Shown in pieces: positions 8,650 to 17,669 of a stretch of DNA of 64,000 nucleotides. Position numbers and translations under genes: made by a program. Under the pieces are notes generated by a model, which saw only the letters and a list, made by a program, of their open reading frames with translations, was not told the origin of the DNA and did no database searches. Origin of the DNA: Martelella sp. NC20. GTDB lineage: Bacteria > Pseudomonadota > Alphaproteobacteria > Rhizobiales > Rhizobiaceae. How positions within the stretch are numbered: position 1 is the stretch's first letter; each line of letters begins with the position of its first letter. The stretch covers positions 1,414,001 to 1,478,000 of the forward strand of contig NZ_CP054861.1 in NCBI RefSeq assembly GCF_013459645.1, read 5' to 3'.

Positions 8650-10506
8650 ATGCGCATCAGACAGCTCTCCGAAACCGTCATCAACCAGATTGCCGCCGGC
8701 GAGGTCATCGAGCGGCCGGCGAGCGCCGCCAAGGAACTGGTCGAGAACGCGCTCGATGCCGGCGCCACCCGGATCGAGATCGCAACCGCCGGCGGCGGCA
8801 AGGCATTGCTTCGGGTAACCGACAATGGCGCGGGCATGACCCGCGACGACCTGGCGCTCGCGGTCAGGCGGCATTGCACTTCCAAGATTACCGCGGACCT
8901 CACGGACATTCGCACGCTCGGCTTTCGCGGCGAGGCGCTGCCCTCGATCGGTTCGGTCGCCAGGCTTTCGATCGCCAGCCGCACGCGCGAGGCTGGCGAG
9001 GGCTATCGCATCGCCCTTGAAGGCGGGCGCTCGGGCGAGCCGGAGCCTGCCCCGGTCAATGCCGGCACGATCGTCGAGGTGCGCGACCTGTTCTTCGCGA
9101 CGCCGGCCCGGTTGAAATTCCTGAAAAGCGAGCGCGCCGAGACGGGCGCGATCACCGAGGTGATCAAGCGCATGGCGCTGGCCTTTCCGGCGACGCGGTT
9201 CGTGCTGTCGGGGTCCGACCGGACCACGCTCGAACTGCCGGCCACCGGCGATGACCGGCTGGCGCGCATCGCCCAGGTGCTCGGCCGTGATTTCAAGGCC
9301 AATGCAATCGAAATAGACGCGCTGCGCGAGGATGTGGCCCTTTCCGGCTTTGCCGGGGTGCCGACCTTCAATCGCGGCAATTCCGGCCATCTCTATGCCT
9401 TCGTCAACGGCCGGCCGGTGCAGGACCGCCTGCTTCTGGGCGCGATCCGCGCTGCCTATGCCGAGACGGTGCCGAGGGGGCGGTATCCGGTCGCCGTGCT
9501 GTGGTTTTCGCTCGATCCGGCGCTGGTCGACGTCAATGTCCATCCGGCCAAGGCCGATGTCCGGTTTCGCGACCCGGCGCTGGTGCGCGGGCTGATCGTG
9601 GGCGCGATCCGCGAGGCGCTGACGCGGGCGGGCGACCGGGCATCGTCAACCGGCGCGGATGCGATGCTGAGGGCGTTCAGGCCGGGGGTCTCGCCAGATC
9701 CGGGCGGTGCGTCGCGGGTCTTCCGGGGCGATTATCAACGGGCGGCCAATGCCGACTGGTCGCCGCAGAATTCGCCCTACCGGCCGGACGGCTTTCGCGA
9801 GCAGGCCGCGTCAGGCTTCGGCGAAACGACGTCCGCGCCCGTGTTTGACGGCGGGCCGGCGGCAAGCCTTGCGGGCTTTGCCACGCCATCGGCGCGCGGC
9901 GAGGCGCCCGTCACTCAGCCGTCCCCGGACCACCCGCTGGGGGCTGCGCGGGCGCAGGTGCATGAAAATTACATCGTCGCCCAGACCGATACCGGCCTTG
10001 TGATCGTCGACCAGCATGCCGCCCATGAACGTCTGGTCTACGAGGCGCTGAGGACAGCCTTTTCCAATAGAAGACTGCCCTCGCAGATGCTGCTGATCCC
10101 GGAAATCGTCGACATGCCGGAGGAAGATTGCGACCGGCTGATGCCGTTTGCCGATGAGCTTGCTCGGCTCGGTCTCGTCTACGAGCGCTTCGGCGCGGGC
10201 GCGCTTGCCGTGCGCGAGACGCCGGCGCTTCTTGGCGAGGTCGATGCCGGGGCGCTGATCCGCCAGCTCGCCGACGAGGCCGCGGAATGGGAAACCGCCG
10301 ACGGTCTGCGGGCAAGGCTCGAAAGTGTCGCCGCCACCATGGCCTGCCACGGTTCGGTGCGTTCGGGAAGGCGCTTGCGCGTCGATGAAATGAATGCTCT
10401 GCTCAGGCAGATGGAGACGACGCCGGGTTCCGGCCAGTGCAATCACGGCCGGCCGACCTATATCGAACTGCAGCTCGCCGATATCGAGCGGCTTTTCGGG
10501 CGTTGA
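8650..10506 (+). CDS. mutL: DNA mismatch repair protein MutL
   Basis: A 618-residue MutL, the ATP-driven coordinator of mismatch repair after MutS recognition. The N-terminal GHKL ATPase shows [19 protein letters not shown] and [12 protein letters not shown]. The middle linker (about residues 335-430) is low complexity. The C-terminal domain has the nuclease motif DQHA-x2-E-x4-E ([12 protein letters not shown]) and a zinc-site element [11 protein letters not shown], so it should be a nicking-type MutL, as expected in a lineage without MutH. The ATG at 8650 gives the canonical [18 protein letters not shown] start; an in-frame GTG 25 codons upstream adds no conserved sequence. Confidence 0.97.
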   Translation: MRIRQLSETVINQIAAGEVIERPASAAKELVENALDAGATRIEIATAGGGKALLRVTDNGAGMTRDDLALAVRRHCTSKITADLTDIRTLGFRGEALPSIGSVARLSIASRTREAGEGYRIALEGGRSGEPEPAPVNAGTIVEVRDLFFATPARLKFLKSERAETGAITEVIKRMALAFPATRFVLSGSDRTTLELPATGDDRLARIAQVLGRDFKANAIEIDALREDVALSGFAGVPTFNRGNSGHLYAFVNGRPVQDRLLLGAIRAAYAETVPRGRYPVAVLWFSLDPALVDVNVHPAKADVRFRDPALVRGLIVGAIREALTRAGDRASSTGADAMLRAFRPGVSPDPGGASRVFRGDYQRAANADWSPQNSPYRPDGFREQAASGFGETTSAPVFDGGPAASLAGFATPSARGEAPVTQPSPDHPLGAARAQVHENYIVAQTDTGLVIVDQHAAHERLVYEALRTAFSNRRLPSQMLLIPEIVDMPEEDCDRLMPFADELARLGLVYERFGAGALAVRETPALLGEVDAGALIRQLADEAAEWETADGLRARLESVAATMACHGSVRSGRRLRVDEMNALLRQMETTPGSGQCNHGRPTYIELQLADIERLFGR

Positions 10507-10546
10507 CGGCGCGGCGATACCAGCAAGCGGAAATGGAGATCGATCG

Positions 10547-10777
10547 GTGAACATCTTTGATGGAAGCGGCAAGGGCGCGGCGCGGATTCGTTATCTCGAC
10601 GCCAATTTCGAGATCGTAACACCCGGCAGCCACGTGGTTTGCGCCGTTACCGGCAAGCATATTCCGCTCGACGAGTTGCGCTACTGGAGCGTCGCCCGCC
10701 AGGAGGCTTACATTGATGCGGAGGCCTCCTTCGAGGCGGAGAAGCGCGCTGGCGCGCTTCCGACAGACAAGCGATAA
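10547..10777 (+). CDS. DUF2093 domain protein
   Basis: A 76-residue protein with the alphaproteobacterial DUF2093 block: GSHVVCAVTGKHIPLDELRYWSV. The GTG start at 10547 has a GGAG site nine bases upstream and gives MNIFDGSGKGAARIRYLDA. It starts 40 bases after mutL on the same strand and may be read through from it. The CAVTG/ITLDELRYW pattern suggests a small structural or zinc-ribbon-like fold, but function is unknown. Confidence 0.85.
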   Translation: MNIFDGSGKGAARIRYLDANFEIVTPGSHVVCAVTGKHIPLDELRYWSVARQEAYIDAEASFEAEKRAGALPTDKR

Positions 10778-10817
10778 GAGCGGGCCGCCTTTCACGCAGG
10801 CGGCCTCGACCGCGTCG

Positions 10818-13685
10818 TCAGTTGCTGCCCGGCAGGCCCAGCCGGTTGCGGGCGAGCGCCAGACCCTCCATGCCCTTGGGATTGCCCATTTCGGCGAGTG
10901 CGCTGAAGACCTTGTGGGCGTCGTTGAAGCGGCCGAGATTGTAATAGGCGTAGCCGCGGATCACCATCAGGCCGGTTTCTTCTGGCGCGAGCTGGTCGCG
11001 CTGGGCAAGCAGCAGCAGCGCATCCTGATAATGTCCGCCCTGATAGGCGGCGATCGCGCGCGCTGACAGGATATCGACCTGCAGGTTGAGCTGGCGTTCG
11101 CGGCTCAGCGGCTCCTGTGAAGCGGCGACGGCGGCCTTGTTGGTCAGGCCGAGGCGCATATAGGCAAGGCTCTGGCCGTAGGCGGCTTCCTCGCGGTTTT
11201 TCGCCGATGACGAGCCGAGCGCGGTCTCGAAGGCGCGGGCGGCTTCGGTCGGCCGCTGCAGATCCATCAGGCACCAGCCCTGCCGGAGCGCGGCGTCGGG
11301 CGACAGGTTTTCGGCGGAACGTCCGCTCCAGCAACTGGCGCCGGAAGAAGACGAACTGCTCGCGGCGACGCGCCGGGTCGATGTCGTCGTGGCGGTGCGG
11401 GCCACGGCCGGCTCGGCGGTCGAAACCGGTATCGCCGTACCCTGGGGCAGCTGGGTGCCGGCGGGCAGCCTGGAGACCATCACCTGGTCCTCGCTCGCAT
11501 TGGCGGCCCCGACGACATTCAGGAAGTAGGCCACCTGGAACTGGCGCAGATAGTCGCGATTGGCGTAGGCCTGTTCGTCAAACCGGTAGATTTCGGTTTT
11601 TTCCGAAGGCTGGCCGGTGGTGTAGAATGCCGCCTGAATCTGGGCCGCGGAGGGTTGATAGCGGTTCGCCTCCGGCTGCAGGGCGGAGTTCAGCACGGTC
11701 ACGGTCTGGACGCCGGACACCGGATCGGTGCGGATCATCGAACGCGGAATGCTGAGCCGTTCCAGCGTCTGGGTGCGGCTTGCGGCGCTTCCCGGCGCCG
11801 CCGTTTGCGCGGCAGCGCCGCCGCCGTAATAATACTGGTAATATTCCGGTACGTAATTGGCAGTGGTGGCGTCCGTTCCATCGATCCCGGGCCCTGCGAC
11901 AGGCGCTGTCAGGGCCACGCCGTTTTGGGGCTGGCCGGGCGACGAGGGCACCGCCGTGGCGCCGATCGGCGTCTGCTGGCCGGTGGCGAGATCGATCTCG
12001 GCGATCGGCACGGCGACGGTGCGGCTGGCGCCGTTGGTCTCGGTCAGTACCGTCAGCTCGAACACGGTCGCCATCATGTTCTCAAGCGTCGTCACCGGCG
12101 CGTTGGGATCGTTCAGCCAGGCGATGCGCTCGGAATAGGGCGCCCAGACCCTCTGCATCAGATAGACGCCGGGCTTGTAGTTCATGGTGTTGAGCGTCAG
12201 CGTCACGCCATAGGCCGCTGGTTCATACGAGGGCTGCCAGGAAAGGGCCGCCTCGAACCACTGGAGAGCGGCGAGCGGCTGGTTCAAATCTTTGGAATAC
12301 CAGCCGAACTGCTGGGCCGCGGTCATGCTCCTGGCTTCGGTGATGACCTCGGCCATGCGGCTCAGGACATCGGTGGAATAGTCCTTGCGCGGAATCCGGC
12401 CGAGCATCCGGACGACTGCGTTCAGATAGGTATCGAGCGCTTCATTGCTGTCGTTGCGCCAGGGATACATCACCGCCTCGGCCTCGTCGGCCTTGTCCTG
12501 CTCGATCAGGATCAGCGCCAGCCCTTGCGAAATCGTGGCCGAGTCACCCTCTTCGCGCGCCTTGCGGAACCACGGCTCGGCGGCCGAATCGCTGCCGCGA
12601 ACCAGGAAGTACCAGGCGAGCAGTTCGGCGTCGTTGGCCGAGTTGGAGGTGTTCGCCAGTTTCTCCATCGCCGCCAGGTCTTCCGGGGAGACGATGATGG
12701 ATTCGTCATCGCCCGCTTCCGCCATCCGGTCACGCAGGAGGTTTTCACTGATCTCCTGAAACTCGGGCATGTCGCTTTCGCCGGGACGCTCATAGCCGAT
12801 CAGCGTCTTCATGTCGTCATAGGGCATGACGGCCAGCGCCTTTTGAAGGGTGGCGAGGCGTTCCTGCGTAGCGTCGCAGTTCTTCATGATATAGGTGTAG
12901 TCGTCCATCGCGCGGCCGAGCTTGTCGGTCTTGGCGAAGGCTTCGCCCACCAGCCACAGGACGTTGATCTCCGCGCAGGTCAGGATGCTCGGCGATTGCG
13001 AGGCAAGGTCGATGACCTTCTCGTAGTCGCCATCTTCCGACGCCTTGACCAGCGCGGTCCGGTTTTCGGCGATCTGCAGGCGGTCGACCAGATCGGCCGG
13101 CGGCGTCCAGTCGGGTTCCTCCGTTCGCCGATCCTGGATCATCTGGCGGACTTCGGCGTAATTGCCCCTGGCATAGGCCTGCCACATGGCGTTGAGTTGA
13201 TCGTCCTCGCCATCCTCGACGGCCAGCGGATTGGAAGGCGGCGTCCAGTTGGGGTAAAGCGAGCGCAGCCGCGAGATTTCGGCCTGGAGACGCTCCAGAT
13301 CGCCCTGCTGGGCGAAATAGCGCAGCGCGCTTTCGTCAACCGCCGGGCGCTCCGGTTCCTGGGTCGGCCGGGTTGCCGCCTGCTGGGCCGGCTGCGGCGT
13401 CGTGGTTTGCGGCAGCGTGGTGTTGTCGGGCAGGTTGCGCAGGTCGGCGGAAGGTTCCTGCGCCTGGGCCTCGCTCACGGCGCTGAAGCGCGGCGCGGGT
13501 TCGGGCGCGGGTGTCGGCGCGTCATCGCTGACGATTTTCTCATAGGCCTGGCTGAAGGCCTCGGTCGGCTCGGCAAGCGCGGTCGAGACCGGAAGCCTGC
13601 GGCCGGGCGCGCCCATGCTGATTGCACCGATCATGGCGATCGCGCCTGCGGTCAGTGCAATATAAGTCAGCTTCATCGCATCCAT
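10818..13685 (-). CDS. Large TPR-repeat protein of the cellulose locus
   Basis: A 955-residue exported protein beginning with a hydrophobic signal or anchor (YIALTAGAIAMIGAISMG). It has a proline- and glutamine-rich stretch around residues 45-115 and multiple TPR-like helical repeats through residues 120-540 and 780-950; the last reads YYNLGRFNDAHKVFSALAEMGN. There is no sign of the C-terminal outer-membrane barrel of BcsC. It is divergent from bcsN over a 405-base control region. By position it could scaffold cellulose export in the periplasm, partly like BcsC, but this is inference. An alternative ATG lies three codons downstream. Confidence 0.8.
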   Translation of the reverse strand: MDAMKLTYIALTAGAIAMIGAISMGAPGRRLPVSTALAEPTEAFSQAYEKIVSDDAPTPAPEPAPRFSAVSEAQAQEPSADLRNLPDNTTLPQTTTPQPAQQAATRPTQEPERPAVDESALRYFAQQGDLERLQAEISRLRSLYPNWTPPSNPLAVEDGEDDQLNAMWQAYARGNYAEVRQMIQDRRTEEPDWTPPADLVDRLQIAENRTALVKASEDGDYEKVIDLASQSPSILTCAEINVLWLVGEAFAKTDKLGRAMDDYTYIMKNCDATQERLATLQKALAVMPYDDMKTLIGYERPGESDMPEFQEISENLLRDRMAEAGDDESIIVSPEDLAAMEKLANTSNSANDAELLAWYFLVRGSDSAAEPWFRKAREEGDSATISQGLALILIEQDKADEAEAVMYPWRNDSNEALDTYLNAVVRMLGRIPRKDYSTDVLSRMAEVITEARSMTAAQQFGWYSKDLNQPLAALQWFEAALSWQPSYEPAAYGVTLTLNTMNYKPGVYLMQRVWAPYSERIAWLNDPNAPVTTLENMMATVFELTVLTETNGASRTVAVPIAEIDLATGQQTPIGATAVPSSPGQPQNGVALTAPVAGPGIDGTDATTANYVPEYYQYYYGGGAAAQTAAPGSAASRTQTLERLSIPRSMIRTDPVSGVQTVTVLNSALQPEANRYQPSAAQIQAAFYTTGQPSEKTEIYRFDEQAYANRDYLRQFQVAYFLNVVGAANASEDQVMVSRLPAGTQLPQGTAIPVSTAEPAVARTATTTSTRRVAASSSSSSGASCWSGRSAENLSPDAALRQGWCLMDLQRPTEAARAFETALGSSSAKNREEAAYGQSLAYMRLGLTNKAAVAASQEPLSRERQLNLQVDILSARAIAAYQGGHYQDALLLLAQRDQLAPEETGLMVIRGYAYYNLGRFNDAHKVFSALAEMGNPKGMEGLALARNRLGLPGSN

Positions 13686-14090
13686 ACTCCGGCCGAGCCG
13701 CGGGCCCGGATTCCGTAACCGACTGTGCCCGCGTTATTTACATACCCCCACTGTTCACCGCCCGCATCGGCTCCGTCCCGGCGGCGCCGGGCGGAACCTT
13801 CAAGCTTTGTTGCGGCGGGCTTCTCGCGGCTTGGCATATCGGTTCCCTGTATACGGGTTGCGGCGAACGTCATGTGATCCACTACAAACACGTATTGTCG
13901 TTAAGAAATATTAAAAGAATGGGCGAATATCGCCAAACTTTCAGGGAAATTGTTAATTTTCTCATGTGTCGCAGCGGGGATGCGTTAGGTCTTTGTTTAC
14001 CAAAGTCTGAAAAATATGAATGTGGAATCAAAAGGCCGGCTCGGGCGTTTCCAATGCCCCTGACCGTGACAAACCAAGGTGTGCTGTAAG
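13686..14090. promoter_or_regulatory. Divergent control region between the TPR gene and bcsN
   Basis: Some 405 bases hold no convincing gene. The stretch near 13895-13970 is much more AT-rich than its surroundings and contains GGCGA-ATA-TCGCC, so the promoters for both directions probably lie here. No specific factor site can be named. Confidence 0.5.
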
Positions 14091-15278
14091 ATGACAATTG
14101 CCGTTGCCCGTCAGATCAGGTCCCGATGCCGCGCGGCATTGGGCCTTTTCGCAGTGGGCCTGTTGGCAAGCTGTGCCGGCAATCTCATGCCGTACACGTC
14201 ATCGGTGCGCAATCTTCTGCCGGAAGAAGCCGTGATCATGCCGCCGCCGGGCGGCCCGGCGATCGTCTCTGTGCTCGAGAAGCAGTTCTCCAACGCCATC
14301 GACCAGCAGATCATGCTGCGCACCGATGCGCGCACCCCCGGCCAGAACGCGATCCACGCGGTCTTCTTCGGCACCCGCAACTATTCGCGGATGAATGGCA
14401 ACAGCCTGTCCTACCAGTCGATCACCGACCGTCGCATCGATGAAGAGATGCGCGAGGAACTGCCCGGCGTGCGCATGGTTCGCTCGCCCTATTACGTGCA
14501 GAACAATTATGGCCCGTTCGGCTATGCCTTCGGCCATGGCAGGGGCAGCGATCTGTGCATGTATGGCTGGCAGCAGATCAGGCCGGGTCAGGACAGCCTC
14601 GCCGCTTTCGGCCAGGCCGGCACGATCCAGGTGCGCGTGCGGTTCTGCGAGGCCGGCGCCAGCGAGGATGACCTGCTCGGCATCATGTATGGCTACACCA
14701 TCGCCGCGGCGGTCGAGGCCTATGGCTGGAACCCCTATGGCGAGCAGGCCGGCCCGCCGCCGCTTCTGGGCGAGACCGGCGCGCCGACCTATCCGCGCAA
14801 GGCCTATGATCCGAGGCCCGAGCGCGTTGCCGATACCGAAAAGGTGCTGAAATCCTCGACCGTCAGCACCACGCCGGTGACACGCGCGGCGACGTCATCG
14901 GTCGCAACCGGCGACGAAATCAACGTCGATGTCGTGCGTCTGCCGCCCGGAAGCCTCCCCTCCGCCGGTTATGTCGGCACGCCCGCCGTGCCCGGCGCCT
15001 ACACGACCGGCCTGCCCTCGGTGGGCGCACCGGCCTCGACCATTCCGACGCCCGGCCGGCAGGCGCCGGCTGCATCGGCGGTTCCGGCCGCGGTCTCGCC
15101 GACGATCGGCGCTCCGGTTTCCGCACCGGCGGCCGCCAACATCCCGGTGCCGGCGCGTTCCTCCACGACGTCATCGCCCGCGACCTCGGTCGTGGGAACG
15201 CCTGCGGCGGGCAGAAGCTCGATCCCGGCGCCGCCGTGCCGTCTGCTTCCGGGATCGACGACCGTGAGCTGTGAGTAA
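14091..15278 (+). CDS. bcsN: Cellulose biosynthesis protein BcsN
   Basis: A 395-residue lipoprotein-like exported protein. The N terminus has a hydrophobic stretch ending in the lipobox LLASC. The conserved BcsN block follows: PPPGGPAIVSVLEKQFSNA, then TPGQNAIHAVFFGTRN. The C-terminal third (about residues 270-380) is a Pro/Ala/Ser/Thr-rich tail with low complexity. BcsN is found in rhizobial cellulose operons just before bcsA; its molecular role is unknown. The ATG at 14091 is chosen because the signal sequence starts there; the in-frame codon at 14079 would add only four residues. Confidence 0.88.
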   Translation: MTIAVARQIRSRCRAALGLFAVGLLASCAGNLMPYTSSVRNLLPEEAVIMPPPGGPAIVSVLEKQFSNAIDQQIMLRTDARTPGQNAIHAVFFGTRNYSRMNGNSLSYQSITDRRIDEEMREELPGVRMVRSPYYVQNNYGPFGYAFGHGRGSDLCMYGWQQIRPGQDSLAAFGQAGTIQVRVRFCEAGASEDDLLGIMYGYTIAAAVEAYGWNPYGEQAGPPPLLGETGAPTYPRKAYDPRPERVADTEKVLKSSTVSTTPVTRAATSSVATGDEINVDVVRLPPGSLPSAGYVGTPAVPGAYTTGLPSVGAPASTIPTPGRQAPAASAVPAAVSPTIGAPVSAPAAANIPVPARSSTTSSPATSVVGTPAAGRSSIPAPPCRLLPGSTTVSCE

Positions 15279-15479
15279 ATTTTCGATCGCGAACCCTCCG
15301 GTCAGGATGGAAGGCGGCGCGCCGCTTCCCGATGTAACGCATCACGGCCGTAGCGGGCTTTTCACGCAAAGCGGGGTCGCTTGTGCCAGGGTCCTCAGAA
15401 AAAAAGTATACCGGCGCAAGACAATTTTTAGTTTTCTTGCGTATATGTCCGGAATATTCCGTTCGGAAGGATCTGTCTG

Positions 15480-17669
15480 ATGCGTAAGATCGCAGTCACT
15501 ATTGCCTGGATCATAACCGCGATCTTTGTTCTCGGCCTTGTCACGCTCCCGATTGATCTTCGTACCCAGATCGTGGTGAGCTTCGTTGCCGTGGCCGTGA
15601 TGCTGGTTCTCAAGCAGATGCATGCCGAAGGCAACTGGCGCCTGATCGCGCTGGCTTTCGGCACCTCGATCGTGTTGCGCTATGTGTTCTGGCGCACCAC
15701 GAGCACGCTTCCGCCGATCACCGAACTGCAGAACTTCATTCCGGGCGTCCTGCTTTACTGCGCCGAAATGTTCTCCGTGGGCATGCTGGCGCTCAGCCTG
15801 TTCGTGGTTGCGCTGCCGTTGCCGGTGCGCCCGCGCTGGGGCAAACTCGAGGGTGACCTCCCCTATGTCGATGTCTACGTGCCGTCCTACAACGAAGACT
15901 CGACGATGCTTGCCCATACGCTGGCCGCCGCCAAGGCCATGGAATATCCGCCGGAGAAGCTCAAGGTCTACCTGCTCGATGACGGCGGCACCGAGCAGAA
16001 GCGGAACTCCAAGAACCTGGTGGAGGCAAGTCTTGCCCAGACGCGCCATCGTGAGCTGAGGCAGATTTGCGCCGAACTCGGCGTCGGTTATATTACCCGC
16101 CCGCGCAACGAGCACGCCAAGGCGGGCAACATGAACCACGCGCTGCAATATACCACCGGCGACCTGATCGTGGTGTTCGACGCAGACCATGCGCCGGCCA
16201 ATGATTTCCTTCAGGAAACGGTCGGCTATTTTCTGGAAGACCCGAAGCTCTTCCTGGTCCAGACGCCGCATTTCTTCATCAATCCGGATCCGCTGGAGCG
16301 CAATCTCAGAACCTATGAACTGATGCCGAGCGAGAACGAGATGTTCTACGGCATCATCCAGCGCGGCCTCGACAAGTGGAACGCCTCGTTCTTCTGCGGT
16401 TCCGCCGCGGTGCTGCGCCGCGAGGCGCTGAATTCCGTGAACGGCTTTTCGGGCGTTTCGATTACCGAGGACTGCGAGACCGCCGTCGAACTGCACTCCA
16501 ACGGGTGGAACAGCGTCTATGTCGACCGCCCGCTGATTGCCGGCCTGCAGCCCGCGACCTTCTCCAGCTTCATCGGCCAGCGCAGCCGCTGGGGGCAGGG
16601 GATGATGCAGATCCTCCGGTTCAAGTTTCCCCTGCTTTTACGCGGGCTGACCCTGCCGCAGCGGCTTTGCTACATGTCGTCGAACCTGTTCTGGCTGTTT
16701 CCCTTCGCGCGCGCCTCGTTCATGATCGCGCCGCTGTGCTATCTGTTCTTCGGCCTGCAGATCTTCGACGCCTCCGGCGGCGAGTTCCTGGCCTACACGC
16801 TGTCCTATCTGATCGTGAACCTGTTGATTCAGAACTATCTGTTCGGCCAGTTCCGCTGGCCCTGGATTTCCGAGCTTTACGAATACGTCCAGACGGTCCA
16901 CCTGATGCCGGCGGTGGTCTCGGCGATCATCAATCCGAAAAAGCCGTCCTTCAAGGTGACGGCGAAGGACGAGTCGATCGAGCACAGCCGACTTTCCGAA
17001 ATCAGCCGTCCGTTCTTCATCATCTTCTTCGTGTTCGTCGCGGCCAGCGTGATGATGGTTTACCGGCTCTACGCCGAGCCGTATCTTGCAGGCGTCACCT
17101 GGGTGGTGGGCGGCTGGAACTTCCTCAACCTGTTTCTGACGGCCGCAGCACTTGGCGTCGTCTCGGAAGCGGGCGAACGCCAGAAGGCGCGGCGCATCAA
17201 GATGTCGCGTCGCTGCGAACTGGTGATCGGCGACAGCGTCTATCGGGGCACGATCGAGGATGTCTCGACCGATGGCGCGGGGCTTCAGGTGCAGGTGCGC
17301 GATCTCGACCGTCTGCGCCCCGGCACCCAAGCGCTGCTCCGGGTCGAGCCGCATCGCGGCGGCGACGCCGGCGAGGTGCCGGTGATGATCCGTCACGCCC
17401 GCTCGCTCGGCGAACTTGCCATGGTCGGCTGCCGCTACGCGCCGGTCTCCAGCCTGCATTTCTCGGTGATCTCGGATCTGATGTTCGCCAATTCGGAGCG
17501 CTGGCAGCAGCTTCTGCAATCGCGCAAGAACGATCCCGGCACGCTGGTTGGCACCTTCTGGTTCATCAAGATGTCGGTGCGCCAGATGGGACGCGGCATG
17601 AGCTACTTCATCGGCAAGTATCAGCCGAACACGGGCGGCGGTTCTGCGCGGGCGAAAGGCAAGAGCTGA
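15480..17669 (+). CDS. bcsA: Cellulose synthase catalytic subunit BcsA with PilZ domain
   Basis: A 729-residue processive family-2 glycosyltransferase that polymerises UDP-glucose into cellulose and moves it across the inner membrane. Membrane helices flank the catalytic domain. Catalytic landmarks are LLDDGG, the metal site FDADHAP, the general base region SITEDCET, and QRSRWGQG (Q-x-x-R-W). The C-terminal PilZ domain (about residues 575-670) has RR-x-K-x-x-RR and DVSTDGAG (D-x-S-x-x-G), so the enzyme should be switched on by cyclic di-GMP. bcsB follows with overlapping TGATG, indicating translational coupling. Confidence 0.97.
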   Translation: MRKIAVTIAWIITAIFVLGLVTLPIDLRTQIVVSFVAVAVMLVLKQMHAEGNWRLIALAFGTSIVLRYVFWRTTSTLPPITELQNFIPGVLLYCAEMFSVGMLALSLFVVALPLPVRPRWGKLEGDLPYVDVYVPSYNEDSTMLAHTLAAAKAMEYPPEKLKVYLLDDGGTEQKRNSKNLVEASLAQTRHRELRQICAELGVGYITRPRNEHAKAGNMNHALQYTTGDLIVVFDADHAPANDFLQETVGYFLEDPKLFLVQTPHFFINPDPLERNLRTYELMPSENEMFYGIIQRGLDKWNASFFCGSAAVLRREALNSVNGFSGVSITEDCETAVELHSNGWNSVYVDRPLIAGLQPATFSSFIGQRSRWGQGMMQILRFKFPLLLRGLTLPQRLCYMSSNLFWLFPFARASFMIAPLCYLFFGLQIFDASGGEFLAYTLSYLIVNLLIQNYLFGQFRWPWISELYEYVQTVHLMPAVVSAIINPKKPSFKVTAKDESIEHSRLSEISRPFFIIFFVFVAASVMMVYRLYAEPYLAGVTWVVGGWNFLNLFLTAAALGVVSEAGERQKARRIKMSRRCELVIGDSVYRGTIEDVSTDGAGLQVQVRDLDRLRPGTQALLRVEPHRGGDAGEVPVMIRHARSLGELAMVGCRYAPVSSLHFSVISDLMFANSERWQQLLQSRKNDPGTLVGTFWFIKMSVRQMGRGMSYFIGKYQPNTGGGSARAKGKS

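Noticed and set aside
11655..13718. A 687-codon open frame opposite the TPR gene
   Set aside because: No recognisable domain and antisense to a clear TPR protein with signal sequence.
16376..17668. Upstream extension of the bcsB frame through bcsA
   Set aside because: The extension is low-complexity Arg-rich sequence; the signal peptide and coupled ATG at 17669 mark the real start.
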